From Kitasatospora sp. Root107 (GTDB taxonomy: Bacteria > Actinomycetota > Actinomycetes > Streptomycetales > Streptomycetaceae), in contig NZ_LMCT01000067.1 in NCBI RefSeq assembly GCF_001424875.1, positions 113,656-177,655 on the forward strand: a stretch of 64,000 nucleotides of DNA, in the 5' to 3' direction. Below the pieces are notes generated by a model. That model did no database searches. It had not been told where the DNA came from and saw only the letters and a list, made by a program, of their open reading frames with translations. The position numbers and the translations under genes were made by a program. Positions 33,986 to 41,990 of this stretch are shown here, piece by piece (the first letter of the stretch is position 1; each line of letters begins with the position of its first letter).

Positions 33986-34330
33986 ATGAGTGAGCTGACT
34001 GAGCTGGACGCCGAGGACAAGAAGATCATCACGTTGGCCCGCTCGGCCCGCGCCCGCAACGGCGTGGCCGAGGGGGCGGCGGTCCGGGACGAGACCGGAC
34101 GGACGTACGTGGCGGGCAGCGTGGCGCTGCCCTCGCTGGAGCTGAGCGCCCTGCGGACCGCCGTCGCGATGGCCGTGGCCAGCGGCGCCAAGGGCCTGGA
34201 GGCGGCCGCCGTGGTGACGGAGTCGCTGACGCCCACCGAGGCCGACCTGGCCGCTGTACGGGACCTCGGCGGCCCGGGGGCGCCGCTGCACCTGGCCGGT
34301 CCGGACGGGGTCCTGCGGCACAGTTTCTGA
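33986..34330 (+). CDS. Cytidine deaminase-like protein, apparently inactive
   Basis: A 114-residue protein with the cytidine deaminase length and fold pattern, in the place between the CBS gene and era where streptomycetes encode a protein usually annotated as cytidine deaminase. The catalytic features are missing. Where active enzymes have C/H-A-E it reads LELSALRTAV, and there is no PCxxC zinc motif before the C-terminus. It should therefore not bind the catalytic zinc. It may be a structural or regulatory relic. Start ATG at 33986. Confidence 0.7.
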   Translation: MSELTELDAEDKKIITLARSARARNGVAEGAAVRDETGRTYVAGSVALPSLELSALRTAVAMAVASGAKGLEAAAVVTESLTPTEADLAAVRDLGGPGAPLHLAGPDGVLRHSF

Positions 34331-34374
34331 GACGCCGTACCCCGTCGGGCTCGGCGGTCGATAATCTGACCGGC

Positions 34375-34527
34375 ATGGGTGCGTTCGCGTTCTTCGCCGG
34401 GGTGTTGCTGAGCCTGATGGGGTTGGGGCGGTGGCAGGAGACCGGATCGCCGTACTGGTTGGTCGGCTCCTTGGTGCTGTTTCTGCTGGTTCTGGTGGGC
34501 GCGGTGACCGGGAAGAAGACCGGGTGA
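34375..34527 (+). CDS. 50-residue small membrane protein
   Basis: A small open frame between the deaminase-like gene and era. It starts at ATG 34375, about 10 bases after a GATAAT -10-like box, and stops at 34525-34527. The product begins MGAFAFFAGVLLSLMG and has two short hydrophobic segments (about residues 2-16 and 28-45) around a WQETGSPYW turn, ending in GKKTG. The basic C-terminus should face the cytoplasm. Codon third positions are GC-rich as in neighbours, although TTG and CTG leucines are unusually frequent. I know of no family for it. Confidence 0.6.
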   Translation: MGAFAFFAGVLLSLMGLGRWQETGSPYWLVGSLVLFLLVLVGAVTGKKTG

Positions 34528-34563
34528 CCGTTCCCACTCGGCGGATCAGGGAGAATGGTCGGC

Positions 34564-35493
34564 ATGACTGCCCCTTCCTCCCCGTACCGCTCCGGGTTCG
34601 CGTGCTTCGTCGGCCGTCCCAACGCCGGCAAGTCGACCCTGACCAACGCTCTGGTCGGGACGAAGGTCGCGATCACCTCGGACCGTCCGCAGACCACCCG
34701 CCACACCGTCCGCGGCATCGTGCACCGGCCCGACTCCCAGCTCGTCCTGGTCGACACTCCCGGCCTGCACAAGCCGCGCACGCTGCTCGGTGAGCGCCTC
34801 AACGACCTGGTCCGCTCCACCTGGGCCGAGGTCGACGTGATCGGCTTCTGCCTCCCGGCCGACCAGAAGCTCGGCCCCGGCGACAAGTTCATCGCCAAGG
34901 AACTCGCGGAGGTCAAGAAGACCCCCAAGGTGGCCATCGTCACCAAGACCGACCTGGTCGACTCCAAGACGCTGGCCGAACAGCTCATCGCCGTCCACCA
35001 GCTGGGCCAGGAGCTCGGCATCGAGTGGGCCGAGATCATCCCGGTCTCGGCCGTCGGCGACAAGCAGGTCCAGCTGGTCGGCGACCTGATCACCAAGCTG
35101 CTCCCCGAGGGCCAGCCGCTCTACCCCGACGGTGACCTGACGGACGAGCCCGAGCTGGTGATGGTCGCGGAGCTGATCCGGGAGGCCGCGCTCGAGGGTG
35201 TCCGGGACGAGCTGCCGCACTCGCTGGCCGTCGTGGTCGAGGAGATGATCCCGCGCGAGGGGCGTCCGGCGGACCGGCCGCTGCTCGACATCCACGCCAT
35301 CGTCTACATCGAGCGGCAGAGCCAGAAGGCGATCGTCATCGGGGCGAAGGGCGCTCGGCTGAAGTACGTCGGGACGACGGCGCGGAAGCACATCGAGGCG
35401 CTGCTGGGGACTCCGGTCTTCCTGGACCTGCACGTGAAGGTGGCGAAGGACTGGCAGCGGGACCCGAAGCAGCTGCGCAAGCTGGGGTTCTGA
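34564..35493 (+). CDS. era: GTPase Era
   Basis: A 309-residue essential GTPase that binds 16S rRNA and assists 30S assembly. G1 GRPNAGKST, a switch region with SDRPQTTRH, G3 DTPGLHKP and G4 TKTD are all present in the first 130 residues. The C-terminal KH domain includes VYIERQSQKAIVIGAKG. ATG 34564 is used: GGGAG lies about 10 bases upstream, while an ATG at 34555 is only one base from it. It ends the phoH-to-era run, the conserved order, and copy 3 of the dispersed repeat follows. Confidence 0.96.
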   Translation: MTAPSSPYRSGFACFVGRPNAGKSTLTNALVGTKVAITSDRPQTTRHTVRGIVHRPDSQLVLVDTPGLHKPRTLLGERLNDLVRSTWAEVDVIGFCLPADQKLGPGDKFIAKELAEVKKTPKVAIVTKTDLVDSKTLAEQLIAVHQLGQELGIEWAEIIPVSAVGDKQVQLVGDLITKLLPEGQPLYPDGDLTDEPELVMVAELIREAALEGVRDELPHSLAVVVEEMIPREGRPADRPLLDIHAIVYIERQSQKAIVIGAKGARLKYVGTTARKHIEALLGTPVFLDLHVKVAKDWQRDPKQLRKLGF

Positions 35494-35523
35494 CCTTTTG
35501 GCAGGCGCCTGAGCATCTACGGT

Positions 35524-35640
35524 CCAGGGGCTCGGGGAACTGCGACGCCGACCTCAGAAGAGGACACCCGTGCGTAAATGGTCAGGCACTTTCGCAGTGA
35601 CCCGAACGCCAGATCTCCTCGCAGTTCCCCGAGCCCCTGG
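35524..35640. repeat. Dispersed inverted-repeat element, copy 3
   Basis: Perfect 22-base arms at 35524-35545 and 35619-35640 flank a 73-base centre with the family core at 35579-35600. It lies between era and the convergent lacI-type gene. An extra half-arm, CCCGAGCCCCTGG, recurs at 35662-35674. The sequence right of the element (reverse complement TGGCACACGCC) matches the left edge of copy 2. Confidence 0.88.
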
Positions 35641-35690
35641 CGTGTGCCACCAGCGCGTGTGCCCGAGCCCCTGGTGCACCCAGCCGACGG

Positions 35691-36704
35691 TCAGGACGAG
35701 TCGCGGGTGATCAGGCGGAGGGTCAGCAGGTTCTGGGTGCCCGGAGGAGCGGTGGGGTCGGCGATGGCCTGGTCGATCAGGGTGGCAAGGGTTTCGCCGC
35801 TGAGCAGGGTCATCCCGACGGTGCTGAGCCGGGGGCGGAGCAGGCGTCCGAGCAGGAGGTCGTCGGCGCCGACCAGGGCGACCTGCCGGGGGACGTCGAC
35901 CCCGAGGTCCTGCAGGGAGCGCTGCAGGAGCATCGCGTACTCGTCGTTGTAGCAGAACACCCCGTCCAGCCCGAGTTCGCGGCAGCGGGCTGCTGCGGCG
36001 GCTCCGGAGGCCTCGGTGTAGTCCAGTGACAGGGTCTCCACCGGCCCGGTCCCGGCCGAGGCTGCGGCGGCCCTGACCCCGGCGAGGCGGGGGCCGCTGA
36101 ACTGGTCGAGTTCCGGGTCGGCGGGGATCACGACGCCGAGGCGGCGGCGGCCGGCCGCGAGCAGGTGGGCGCCGGCGACCGTGCCGACCTCGGGCTGGTC
36201 GATGATCAGGGCGTGCGCCCCGGCGACCGGGGCGGTGCTCATGCTGAACACCGCCCGGGTGCCGGAGCGGTGCAGCAGATCGACCCCGGCGGGGGTGAGG
36301 ACCGGCTCCATGCAGAGCACCGCCGCAGGCCTCAACTCGGCCCAGGCGCGGGCCGGTTCGTCGCCCTCGCCCGGGCTGGGGCCGTACAGCACGCTGGTGT
36401 AGCCGTGTCGGCGCAGGGCGCCCTGGAGTTCGCGGTAGAACTCGCTGAACAGCGGGCCGATCGGGGCGGCGGAGCCCGCCAGCAGGACCACGCCGGTGCG
36501 GCCCGCGCGCAGTGAGCGGGCGGCGGCGTGCGGGACGTAGCCGAGTTCAGCGGCGGCCGCTCTGACCCGCTGCCGGGTCTGTTCGCCGACCCGGCCTCCT
36601 GCGGTGTCGTTGAGCACGAAGGAGACGGTGGCGCGGGACACTCCGGCGAGGCGCGCGACGTCGGCGCTGGTCGGTGGGGTGGTGGCGGCGGGTCGATTGC
36701 TCAT
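35691..36704 (-). CDS. LacI-family transcriptional regulator
   Basis: A 337-residue repressor. The N-terminal helix-turn-helix VARLAGVSRATVS and the hinge helix YVPHAAARSLRAGRT (to about residue 70) match LacI/GalR proteins, followed by a periplasmic-binding-protein-like sugar-sensing domain. ATG 36704 lies 6 residues before the helix-turn-helix; upstream frame is shadow. It is divergent from an MFS transporter and shares with it two tandem palindromes, so it probably represses the MFS-hydrolase-GH3 operon until a glucoside or related sugar appears. Confidence 0.92.
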   Translation of the reverse strand: MSNRPAATTPPTSADVARLAGVSRATVSFVLNDTAGGRVGEQTRQRVRAAAAELGYVPHAAARSLRAGRTGVVLLAGSAAPIGPLFSEFYRELQGALRRHGYTSVLYGPSPGEGDEPARAWAELRPAAVLCMEPVLTPAGVDLLHRSGTRAVFSMSTAPVAGAHALIIDQPEVGTVAGAHLLAAGRRRLGVVIPADPELDQFSGPRLAGVRAAAASAGTGPVETLSLDYTEASGAAAAARCRELGLDGVFCYNDEYAMLLQRSLQDLGVDVPRQVALVGADDLLLGRLLRPRLSTVGMTLLSGETLATLIDQAIADPTAPPGTQNLLTLRLITRDSS

Positions 36705-36768
36705 AACGGTTCGAATCTTTTCATGCCTGACCTCTGGTCGGGGCGCGGACGGACGGGTTACATGGCTG

Positions 36769-36797
36769 CTTACACGTGCAAGCGTTACACGTGTAAC
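36769..36797. promoter_or_regulatory. Two tandem LacI-type operators
   Basis: GTTACACGTGTAAC (36784-36797) is a perfect 14-base palindrome, and CTTACACGTGCAAG (36769-36782) is a near-copy with one mismatch, spaced 15 bases centre to centre. Even-length central CG palindromes are typical of LacI-family sites. They lie between the divergent regulator and MFS genes. Confidence 0.8.
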
Positions 36798-36839
36798 CTC
36801 ATGAGCATGACTTCCCCCTGAGTCACTTTGGAGGGCAAT

Positions 36840-38240
36840 GTGGCCCTTTCCCCCACCCACCCCGGTGCCGAGACCGAGACCGCCGAAGGTCACCGTGCCA
36901 CCCGCGGCCTGCTGCCACTGCTGTTCACCGGCAACGCCGCCATGTACGCGCTCTACATCGGGGTCGGCAGCGTCCTGCTGCCGCTCCAGGTCGAGCAGAT
37001 CGACGCCGCGCACAAGGTGGCGAACCTCGGCCTGATCAGCGGGATCGCGGCGATCTTCGCGACCTTCTTCAACCCGCTCGCGGGTGCGCTCTCGGACCGC
37101 TCCGGGCGGCGCAACCCGTGGATCCTCGGCGGCGGTCTCGCCGCCGTCGCCGCGATGGCCCTGCTCGGCAGCGTGGACACCGTGCTGCTGGTCGCGATCG
37201 CCTGGTGCCTCGGCCAGGCGGTGATGAACTTCTACCAGTCCGCGCTCACCTCCGTAGTGCCCGACCGGGTGCCGCTCGGCAGACGCGGCGCCGCCTCGGC
37301 GGCGGTCGGTCTCGGCCTGCCGGTCGGCTCCACGATCGGTGTGCTGGTCGCCTCGGCCACCTCCGACCACTACCGGACCGGGTACCTGGTGCTCGGCCTG
37401 CTGGTCGCGCTCGGCGCGGTGGTCTTCACCGCCGGGGCCAAAGAGCAGCGGATGCCTGAGGCCGGCCGGCCGTTGGGGGGCGGCGGCGCGGCGCCGGGGC
37501 ACGCACCTCGCCGGCTTCTCGTCAGTCGCCGCAGCTCCGCTGCTACTCCCTCCTCGGCACCGCCGAGCCACGCACCCCACCACCGCTCCTTCACCCACCC
37601 CCCAACGGCCGGTCGGCCTATGTCCCCCGCGCCGCTGCGGGAGCAGGCCGCCGCCTTCCTCGGGGTGCTGCGCGAGCACGACTTCCGCTGGGCCTTCATC
37701 GGCCGCTGGCTGCTGGTGCTGGGCTACTTCGCGGTGGTCGGCTACCAGCTCTACATCCTGCAGGACCACATCGCGCTGCCGGCCGGCCTGGAGCCGACCG
37801 AGGCGGTGGCGATCCTGACCCCGGTCTCGGCGATCACCATGGCGCTCTCCACCGTTGTGGGTGGGGTGCTCTCCGACCGGCTGGACCGCCGCAAGCTCTT
37901 CGTCGGCGTCTCGGCCGCCCTCTCCGGGGTGGCCCTGCTGATCCCGGTGGTCAGCCCCACCTGGCCCGGGATGCTGGTCTTCGCCGCCGTCAACGGCCTG
38001 GCCTTCGGCTGCTTCATGGCGGTCGACACCGCGCTGGTCACCATGGTGCTGCCGAAGGCGGAGGACGCCGCCCGGGACATGGGCGTGCTGAACATCGCCA
38101 ACGCCGGACCGCAGATCCTGGCCCCGTTCGTGGCCTCCGCCGTGGTCGCCCTCGGCGGCTACACCCCGCTGTTCGTTCTCGGAGCCCTGCTCTCGGTGCT
38201 CGGCGCGCTCGCCGTGCGGCCGATCAGGGGTGTCCGGTGA
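36840..38240 (+). CDS. MFS transporter with an internal palindromic insertion
   Basis: A 466-residue major facilitator with the GALSDRSGRRNPW loop of the family between helices 2 and 3 and a matching VLSDRLDRRK loop in the second half. Residues 1-200 and 270-466 give six helices each. The middle loop is abnormal: about residues 207-260, rich in Pro, Ser, His and Arg, are encoded by a 161-base element with 22-base inverted ends (37459-37619). The reading frame is kept. GTG at 36840 follows GGAGGG. The downstream hydrolase overlaps by 4 bases. Context suggests import of a sugar or glucoside, but substrate is unproven. Confidence 0.87.
   Translation: MALSPTHPGAETETAEGHRATRGLLPLLFTGNAAMYALYIGVGSVLLPLQVEQIDAAHKVANLGLISGIAAIFATFFNPLAGALSDRSGRRNPWILGGGLAAVAAMALLGSVDTVLLVAIAWCLGQAVMNFYQSALTSVVPDRVPLGRRGAASAAVGLGLPVGSTIGVLVASATSDHYRTGYLVLGLLVALGAVVFTAGAKEQRMPEAGRPLGGGGAAPGHAPRRLLVSRRSSAATPSSAPPSHAPHHRSFTHPPTAGRPMSPAPLREQAAAFLGVLREHDFRWAFIGRWLLVLGYFAVVGYQLYILQDHIALPAGLEPTEAVAILTPVSAITMALSTVVGGVLSDRLDRRKLFVGVSAALSGVALLIPVVSPTWPGMLVFAAVNGLAFGCFMAVDTALVTMVLPKAEDAARDMGVLNIANAGPQILAPFVASAVVALGGYTPLFVLGALLSVLGALAVRPIRGVR
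37459..37619. mobile_element. MITE-like palindromic element inserted in frame in the MFS gene
   Basis: Left arm 37459-37480 and right arm 37598-37619 are 22-base inverted repeats with one mismatch, ending in a GGGGGG/CCCCCC tract, with smaller hairpins such as CTCGGCACCGCCGAG (37553-37567) inside. It encodes no protein of its own and stays open in the MFS frame. No target duplication could be recognised by eye. No second copy exists in this window. Confidence 0.55.
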
Positions 38241-38980
38241 CCGACCGTCAGAAAGGTATCGAGCAAGTGAAGTTGCACACTCAGGAGTGGGGTGCTGGCG
38301 ATCGCGTGGCACTGCTGGTGCACGGCATCATGTCCGACCACCGGACCTGGCGCCGGGTCGGCCCCGCGCTGGCCGAGCGCGGTTACCGGGTGATCGCGGT
38401 GGACCTGCGCGGTCACGGCGCGAGCCCGCGCGGCACGGGGGAGACCCCGGCCGAGCGGTACAGCCCCGCGCAGTACGCGGAGGACCTGGTGGCCACCCTG
38501 CCGACCGGTGCCGAACTCGCCATCGGGCACTCGCTCGGCGGTCTCTCGCTGCGCTGGGCGGTGGACCGGCTGCGGCCGCAGCGGGCGGTCTTCTCCGACC
38601 CGGCCTGGCTGTTCGCCGACTCCGGCATCGACCCCGAGCTGTTCGTCGGGTTCGCCGCGCAGGCGACCGCCGAGCAGATCACCGCGATGAACCCGCGCTG
38701 GGAGCCGGCGGACGTAGAGGTCGAGCTGGCCACGCTGGCCGCCTGGGACCCGGACAGCGCCCGTTCGCTGACCTCGCACCTGGGGTACGCGGGTCTGCCG
38801 GACGCCCCGGTGGTGCCCTCGCTGGTCCAACTCGCCGACCCCAGCTTCCTGGTGGGCCCGATGGACGCGGAGCGGCTGCGGGAGCGGGGCTTCGAGGTGC
38901 GCACCGTGCAGGGCGCGGGCCACACCATCCACCGGGACGACTTCGAGGGCTTCATGACCTCGCTCGACGGCTGGATCTGA
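38237..38980 (+). CDS. Alpha/beta hydrolase
   Basis: A 247-residue alpha/beta-hydrolase. The oxyanion-loop VHGIMSDHRTW is near residue 28, the nucleophile elbow is IGHSLGG (Ser near residue 96), and the catalytic His is in GAGHTIHRDDF near residue 232. The Asp is expected about 25 residues before that. It starts with GTG overlapping the MFS stop (GTGA), so it is the second gene of the LacI-controlled operon. Likely roles are deacylation of an imported glycoside or ester. The exact substrate is unknown. Confidence 0.88.
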   Translation: MTDRQKGIEQVKLHTQEWGAGDRVALLVHGIMSDHRTWRRVGPALAERGYRVIAVDLRGHGASPRGTGETPAERYSPAQYAEDLVATLPTGAELAIGHSLGGLSLRWAVDRLRPQRAVFSDPAWLFADSGIDPELFVGFAAQATAEQITAMNPRWEPADVEVELATLAAWDPDSARSLTSHLGYAGLPDAPVVPSLVQLADPSFLVGPMDAERLRERGFEVRTVQGAGHTIHRDDFEGFMTSLDGWI

Positions 38981-39003
38981 GCATGGACGACAAGGAGACG
39001 CAG

Positions 39004-41460
39004 ATGACCGAGTTCGCCAGGGAAGCCGCCGTCCAGGCCGCACTCGCCACGCTGGACCTGCCCGCCAAGGTGGCGCTGCTGGCCGGTGCCGACATGTGGT
39101 CGCTGCCCGCCAACGAGGAGATCGGCCTCGGCCGGCTGGTCATGTCGGACGGCCCGGCCGGGGTGCGCGGCGAGCAGTGGACGCCGGACGACCCGTCCGT
39201 CTCGATCCCCTCGCCGACCGCGCTGGCCGCCACCTGGGATCTCGAACTGGTGCGCAGGGCCGGCCAGTTGCTGGCCCAGGAGGCCCGCCGCAAGGGCGCC
39301 CACGTGGTGCTGGCGCCGACCGTGAACCTGCACCGCAGCCCGCGCGGCGGTCGGCACTTCGAGTGCTACTCGGAGGACCCGCTGCTCACCGGCGAGCTGG
39401 GCGCCGCGCTGGTGTCCGGGGTGCAGGACGGCGGGGTGGCCACCACCCCCAAGCACTTCGTCGGCAACGACTCGGAGACCGACCGCTTCACGGTGGACGT
39501 GCGGCTGGACGAGCGCACCCTGCGCGAGCTCTACCTGGCCCCGTTCGAGATCATCGTGCGGAAGGCGAGCCCCTGGGGGCTGATGGCCGCGTACAACTCG
39601 GTGAACGGCCCGACCATGAGCGAGCACGACAAGCTCAACAACCGGGTGCTGCGCGAGGAGTGGGGCTTCGACGGGGTGCTGGTCTCGGACTGGACCGGGG
39701 CCAGGGACACCGTGCGGTCCGCGCTGGGCGGGCTGGACGTGGCGATGCCGGGCCCGGCCACGGTGTACGGCGAGCACCTGGTGAAGGCGGTCCAGGAGGG
39801 CCTGGTGCCCGAGCGGACGGTGGACGAAATGGCCCGCCGGGTGCTCCGGCTGGCCGCCCGGGTGGGCCTGCTGGCCGGTGCGCCGGCGGCGGTGCCGGCC
39901 GACCGGCTGCCCGCCGAGATCGACGGCGAGGCGCTGGCCAGGGAGCTGGCGGCGCGCTCCTTCGTGCTGCTGCGCAACGAGGGCGGCGTGCTGCCGCTGG
40001 CCCCGGCGCCGGGTACGAAGGTGGCGCTGATCGGCGCGGCGGCGGATCAGGCCCGGATCGGTGGCGGCGGCAGTGCCCAGGTCTTCCCGACCCGGGTGGT
40101 CTCGCCGCTGGAGGGACTGCGCGCCGCGCTCGGCGCAGAGGTCGGGCTCGACTTCGCGGTCGGTGCCGACCCACGCACCTTCCTGCCCCCGGCCGGCTTC
40201 TCCGGGCACGCCGAACTGCTGGATGCAAAGGGTGAGTTGCTCGGGACGGCGGCCACCGTGGACGGCAGTGTGCGCTGGCTCGGCACGCTGCCGGGCGAGG
40301 TCTCGTTCGGTGACCTGCGCCGGGTGGTGCTGGAGACCACGGTGACCCCGGAGCGGTCCGGCGAGCACCAGTTGGCGATTCGCGGGGTCGGCCACTACCG
40401 GCTGGAGGCGGCCGGCGAGCTGCTCTTCGACGGCCTGCTGCTGCCCGAGGGCGAGGACCCGGCGGCGGCCTTCCTGAACCCGCCGGAGCGGCGGTTCGGG
40501 CTGGAGCTGACCGGCCCGGCCGAGGTCAGGCTGACCTGCACGCTGCCGGAGGCGAGCGCGTTCTCCGGCTTCGGGCTGGTCTCCTTCACCCTGGGTCACG
40601 CTGAACCGACCGCCTCCGCCGACGAGTTGATCGAGCAGGCGGTCGAGGCGGCCCGCGCTGCCGAGGTGGCGGTGGTGGTGGTCGGCACCACCGAGGAGGT
40701 GGAGAGCGAGGGCGTGGACCGCTCCGCTCTGCGGCTGCCGGGGCGGCAGGACGAGCTGGTGTCCCGGGTGCTGGCGGTCAACCCGCGCACCGTGGTGGTG
40801 GTCAACGCCGGTGCCCCGGTGCTGATGCCGTGGCGCGAGCAGGCGGCGGCGGTGCTGCTCGCCTGGTTCCCCGGCCAGGAGGCCGGGGCGGCGCTGGCCG
40901 ACGTGCTGCTCGGCCTGGCCGAGCCGGGCGGGCGGCTGCCCACCACCTGGCCCGCCGAGGAGGCCGACGCACCGGTCTGGGAGGTGGAGCCGACCGACGG
41001 CCGACTCGTCTATGAGGAGGGCCTGTTCATCGGCTACCGGGCCTGGCAGCGCCGGGCCGGGGCGCAGCCCGCGTACTGGTTCGGCGAGGGCCAGGGCTAC
41101 ACCGAGTGGGCGTACGAGGGGCTGGAGGCGCGGCGCGGCGAGCAGCCGGGTGTGCTGGCCGAGGTCTGCGTCCGGGTCCGCAACACCGGGGCCAGGGCGG
41201 GCCGTGAGGTGGTCCAGGTCTACCTGGCCACCGACGGGGTGGACCGCACCCGGCCGGACCGTCAGCTGGCCGGTTTCGCGGTGGTGGAGGCGGCGCCGGG
41301 CGAATGTGTGACGGCCCGGGTGACGGTGCCGGAGCGGGCCGCGCAGACCTGGGTGGCCGGCGAGGGATGGGTCAGGCGGCCGGGTACGTACACGGTCGAG
41401 GCGGGCCGCAGCTCGGCCGACCGGCCGTTGGTGCTGGCTCTGGAGGTGGGGCAAGCCTGA
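39004..41460 (+). CDS. Glycoside hydrolase family 3 beta-glucosidase-like protein with PA14 domain
   Basis: An 818-residue GH3 enzyme. The (beta/alpha)8 domain (residues 1-290) holds KHFVGND and the nucleophile Asp in LVSDWTGA. A PA14-type carbohydrate-binding insert follows in the middle (about 395-510), then the second GH3 domain and a C-terminal fibronectin-III-like domain (about 715-810). This is the layout of intracellular beta-glucosidases acting on aryl-glucosides or oligosaccharides. There is no signal peptide. ATG 39004 is chosen because AGGAG lies 6 bases upstream; an in-frame ATG at 38983 has no ribosome site. It completes the LacI operon: import, hydrolase, glycosidase. Confidence 0.93.
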   Translation: MTEFAREAAVQAALATLDLPAKVALLAGADMWSLPANEEIGLGRLVMSDGPAGVRGEQWTPDDPSVSIPSPTALAATWDLELVRRAGQLLAQEARRKGAHVVLAPTVNLHRSPRGGRHFECYSEDPLLTGELGAALVSGVQDGGVATTPKHFVGNDSETDRFTVDVRLDERTLRELYLAPFEIIVRKASPWGLMAAYNSVNGPTMSEHDKLNNRVLREEWGFDGVLVSDWTGARDTVRSALGGLDVAMPGPATVYGEHLVKAVQEGLVPERTVDEMARRVLRLAARVGLLAGAPAAVPADRLPAEIDGEALARELAARSFVLLRNEGGVLPLAPAPGTKVALIGAAADQARIGGGGSAQVFPTRVVSPLEGLRAALGAEVGLDFAVGADPRTFLPPAGFSGHAELLDAKGELLGTAATVDGSVRWLGTLPGEVSFGDLRRVVLETTVTPERSGEHQLAIRGVGHYRLEAAGELLFDGLLLPEGEDPAAAFLNPPERRFGLELTGPAEVRLTCTLPEASAFSGFGLVSFTLGHAEPTASADELIEQAVEAARAAEVAVVVVGTTEEVESEGVDRSALRLPGRQDELVSRVLAVNPRTVVVVNAGAPVLMPWREQAAAVLLAWFPGQEAGAALADVLLGLAEPGGRLPTTWPAEEADAPVWEVEPTDGRLVYEEGLFIGYRAWQRRAGAQPAYWFGEGQGYTEWAYEGLEARRGEQPGVLAEVCVRVRNTGARAGREVVQVYLATDGVDRTRPDRQLAGFAVVEAAPGECVTARVTVPERAAQTWVAGEGWVRRPGTYTVEAGRSSADRPLVLALEVGQA

Positions 41461-41624
41461 CGTATCGTCAGATTCGTACGTGGGGTGTGTGATCCGTGGA
41501 GGACCTGCGCACCGTTCGTTAAGCCGTCCCGTGTCCGGTGTTCATCCGGGCGCACCTGAGCCGCGTTTCTGAGCCGCGACAGTCGCTTTCGGCCAAGCAG
41601 CGCTGCGGAAGGGCGAGCACCGGC

Positions 41625-41990
41625 ATGGGACACCCCAGGTTTCTGATCGTCAGCAGACCGGCCCGCCCTGACATCGCGTCGGGCGGGACGGTCTGGCGAC
41701 TCCTCGGTGCCAACAACCGGCACCTGGGACAGAGTCAGGAGATCTTCCGGGATGCCGCCTCCTGCCGGGTGGCGATCGAGGAGTTCCAGCACCGGGTGGA
41801 CCAGGGCCGGACCACCATCTGCTCCATGGAGCAGGGCCAACTGTGGCTATGGCGGCTTGAGTTGGACGGCCGGACGGTGGCCCACTCGGCCCGCGGCTAC
41901 CGGCGGCAGCGCGAGTGCCAGTACAACCTCGCGCGTTTTCTGGCAGGTGCACGGAGTGCGGCCGACACCGCCCGTGGAGGTGTCGGATGA
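41625..41990 (+). CDS. YegP/DUF1508-like small protein
   Basis: A 121-residue protein with what look like two YegP-type units: residues ~20-60 (VWRLLGANNRHLGQSQEIF) and ~70-105 (LWLWRLELDGRTVAHSARGY). The second closely follows the W-x-W-R-L plus I/A-x-S-x-x-Y pattern of DUF1508. The frame extends upstream, but ATG 41625 gives a compact product. Its stop overlaps the pstC start (ATGA), so it is the first gene of the Pst-like operon and translationally coupled. YegP-type domains have no settled function; a small binding or regulatory role for the transporter is inference. Confidence 0.5.
   Translation: MGHPRFLIVSRPARPDIASGGTVWRLLGANNRHLGQSQEIFRDAASCRVAIEEFQHRVDQGRTTICSMEQGQLWLWRLELDGRTVAHSARGYRRQRECQYNLARFLAGARSAADTARGGVG

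Noticed and set aside
35691..38312. An 873-codon frame extending the LacI regulator upstream
   Set aside because: The added part is antisense to the MFS gene; the DNA-binding domain begins a few residues after ATG 36704.
41461..41624. PHO boxes upstream of the Pst-like locus
   Set aside because: Only isolated GTTCATC/GTTCGTT-like pieces occur, not the 11-base direct repeats expected for PhoP binding.
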